Shown: positions 63,978-64,000 of the stretch, in pieces | How positions within the stretch are numbered: the first letter of the stretch is position 1 | How the letters are laid out: every line of letters begins with the position of its first letter | NCBI RefSeq assembly: GCF_921293095.1 | Contig: NC_060252.1 | Location: 5,580,001 to 5,644,000 of the forward strand | Reading direction: 5' to 3' | Source of the DNA: Ischnura elegans | Lineage: Eukaryota; Arthropoda; Insecta; Odonata; Coenagrionidae | DNA: 64,000 nt | The notes under the pieces: generated by a model | Seen by the model: only the letters and a program-made list of their open reading frames with translations | Database searches by the model: none | What the model was told of the DNA's origin: nothing | Position numbers and translations under genes: made by a program

Positions 63978-64000
63978 AAATTACACTGGCAAAAGCTTTG

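Overview
The window is animal nuclear DNA, almost certainly from an insect or other arthropod. It is AT-rich and intron-rich, with GT-AG introns and abundant transposon remnants. Two conserved genes lie in tandem on the minus strand, and their exons can be joined from splice sites and codon phase alone.

Mob2 (3,508-29,483) is a MOB-family co-activator of NDR/LATS kinases. Five coding exons give a 283-residue protein. The first exon sits beside a GC-rich promoter-like region at about 29.5-30.1 kb. The very large introns (29.4 to 22.7 kb and 20.3 to 3.9 kb) are filled with mobile elements. The second gene is eIF4G2/NAT1/DAP5 (43,732 to beyond 64,000), the eIF4G-like translation factor. Fourteen exons (764 codons plus stop) run from the last third of the MIF4G domain to the acidic C-terminus. 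The N-terminal exons are outside the window.

The most interesting system is inside the eIF4G2 introns. Seven introns each carry one copy of the same box C/D snoRNA-like unit, and an eighth, decayed copy lies further upstream. All seven share a 17-nt block whose complement reads CATTCGCGGTTTCCACC. That block is the guide position above box D', and 13 nt of it match the 5' domain of insect-type 18S rRNA as I remember it. The same gene contains a decayed duplicate of one of its own exons, about 12 kb downstream of the original.

Mobile elements, left to right: a 4.3-kb long-TIR transposon with THAP and HTH/DDE remnants and tRNA-like sequence inside its TIRs (4.87-9.17 kb); a related, more decayed element (9.4-13.3 kb) hosting a TA-flanked transposon and a TTA-flanked MITE; a Penelope-like element with GIY-YIG remnant and hammerhead-ribozyme ends, split by a PIF/Harbinger transposon (14.2-17.1 kb); a pogo/Tc1-like element (17.8-19.7 kb); an RTE-like LINE split by a TIR element (24.6-27 kb); a 217-bp palindrome of two hammerhead-like ends (35.3-35.5 kb); a pair of about 665-bp elements in inverted orientation (35.6-38.7 kb); tRNA-derived SINEs (38.9-39.4 kb); and two hAT elements with intact 8-bp target duplications in eIF4G2 introns (47.2-49.4 and 54.5-55.4 kb). 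The rest of the window is intron or intergenic DNA in which I see nothing specific.
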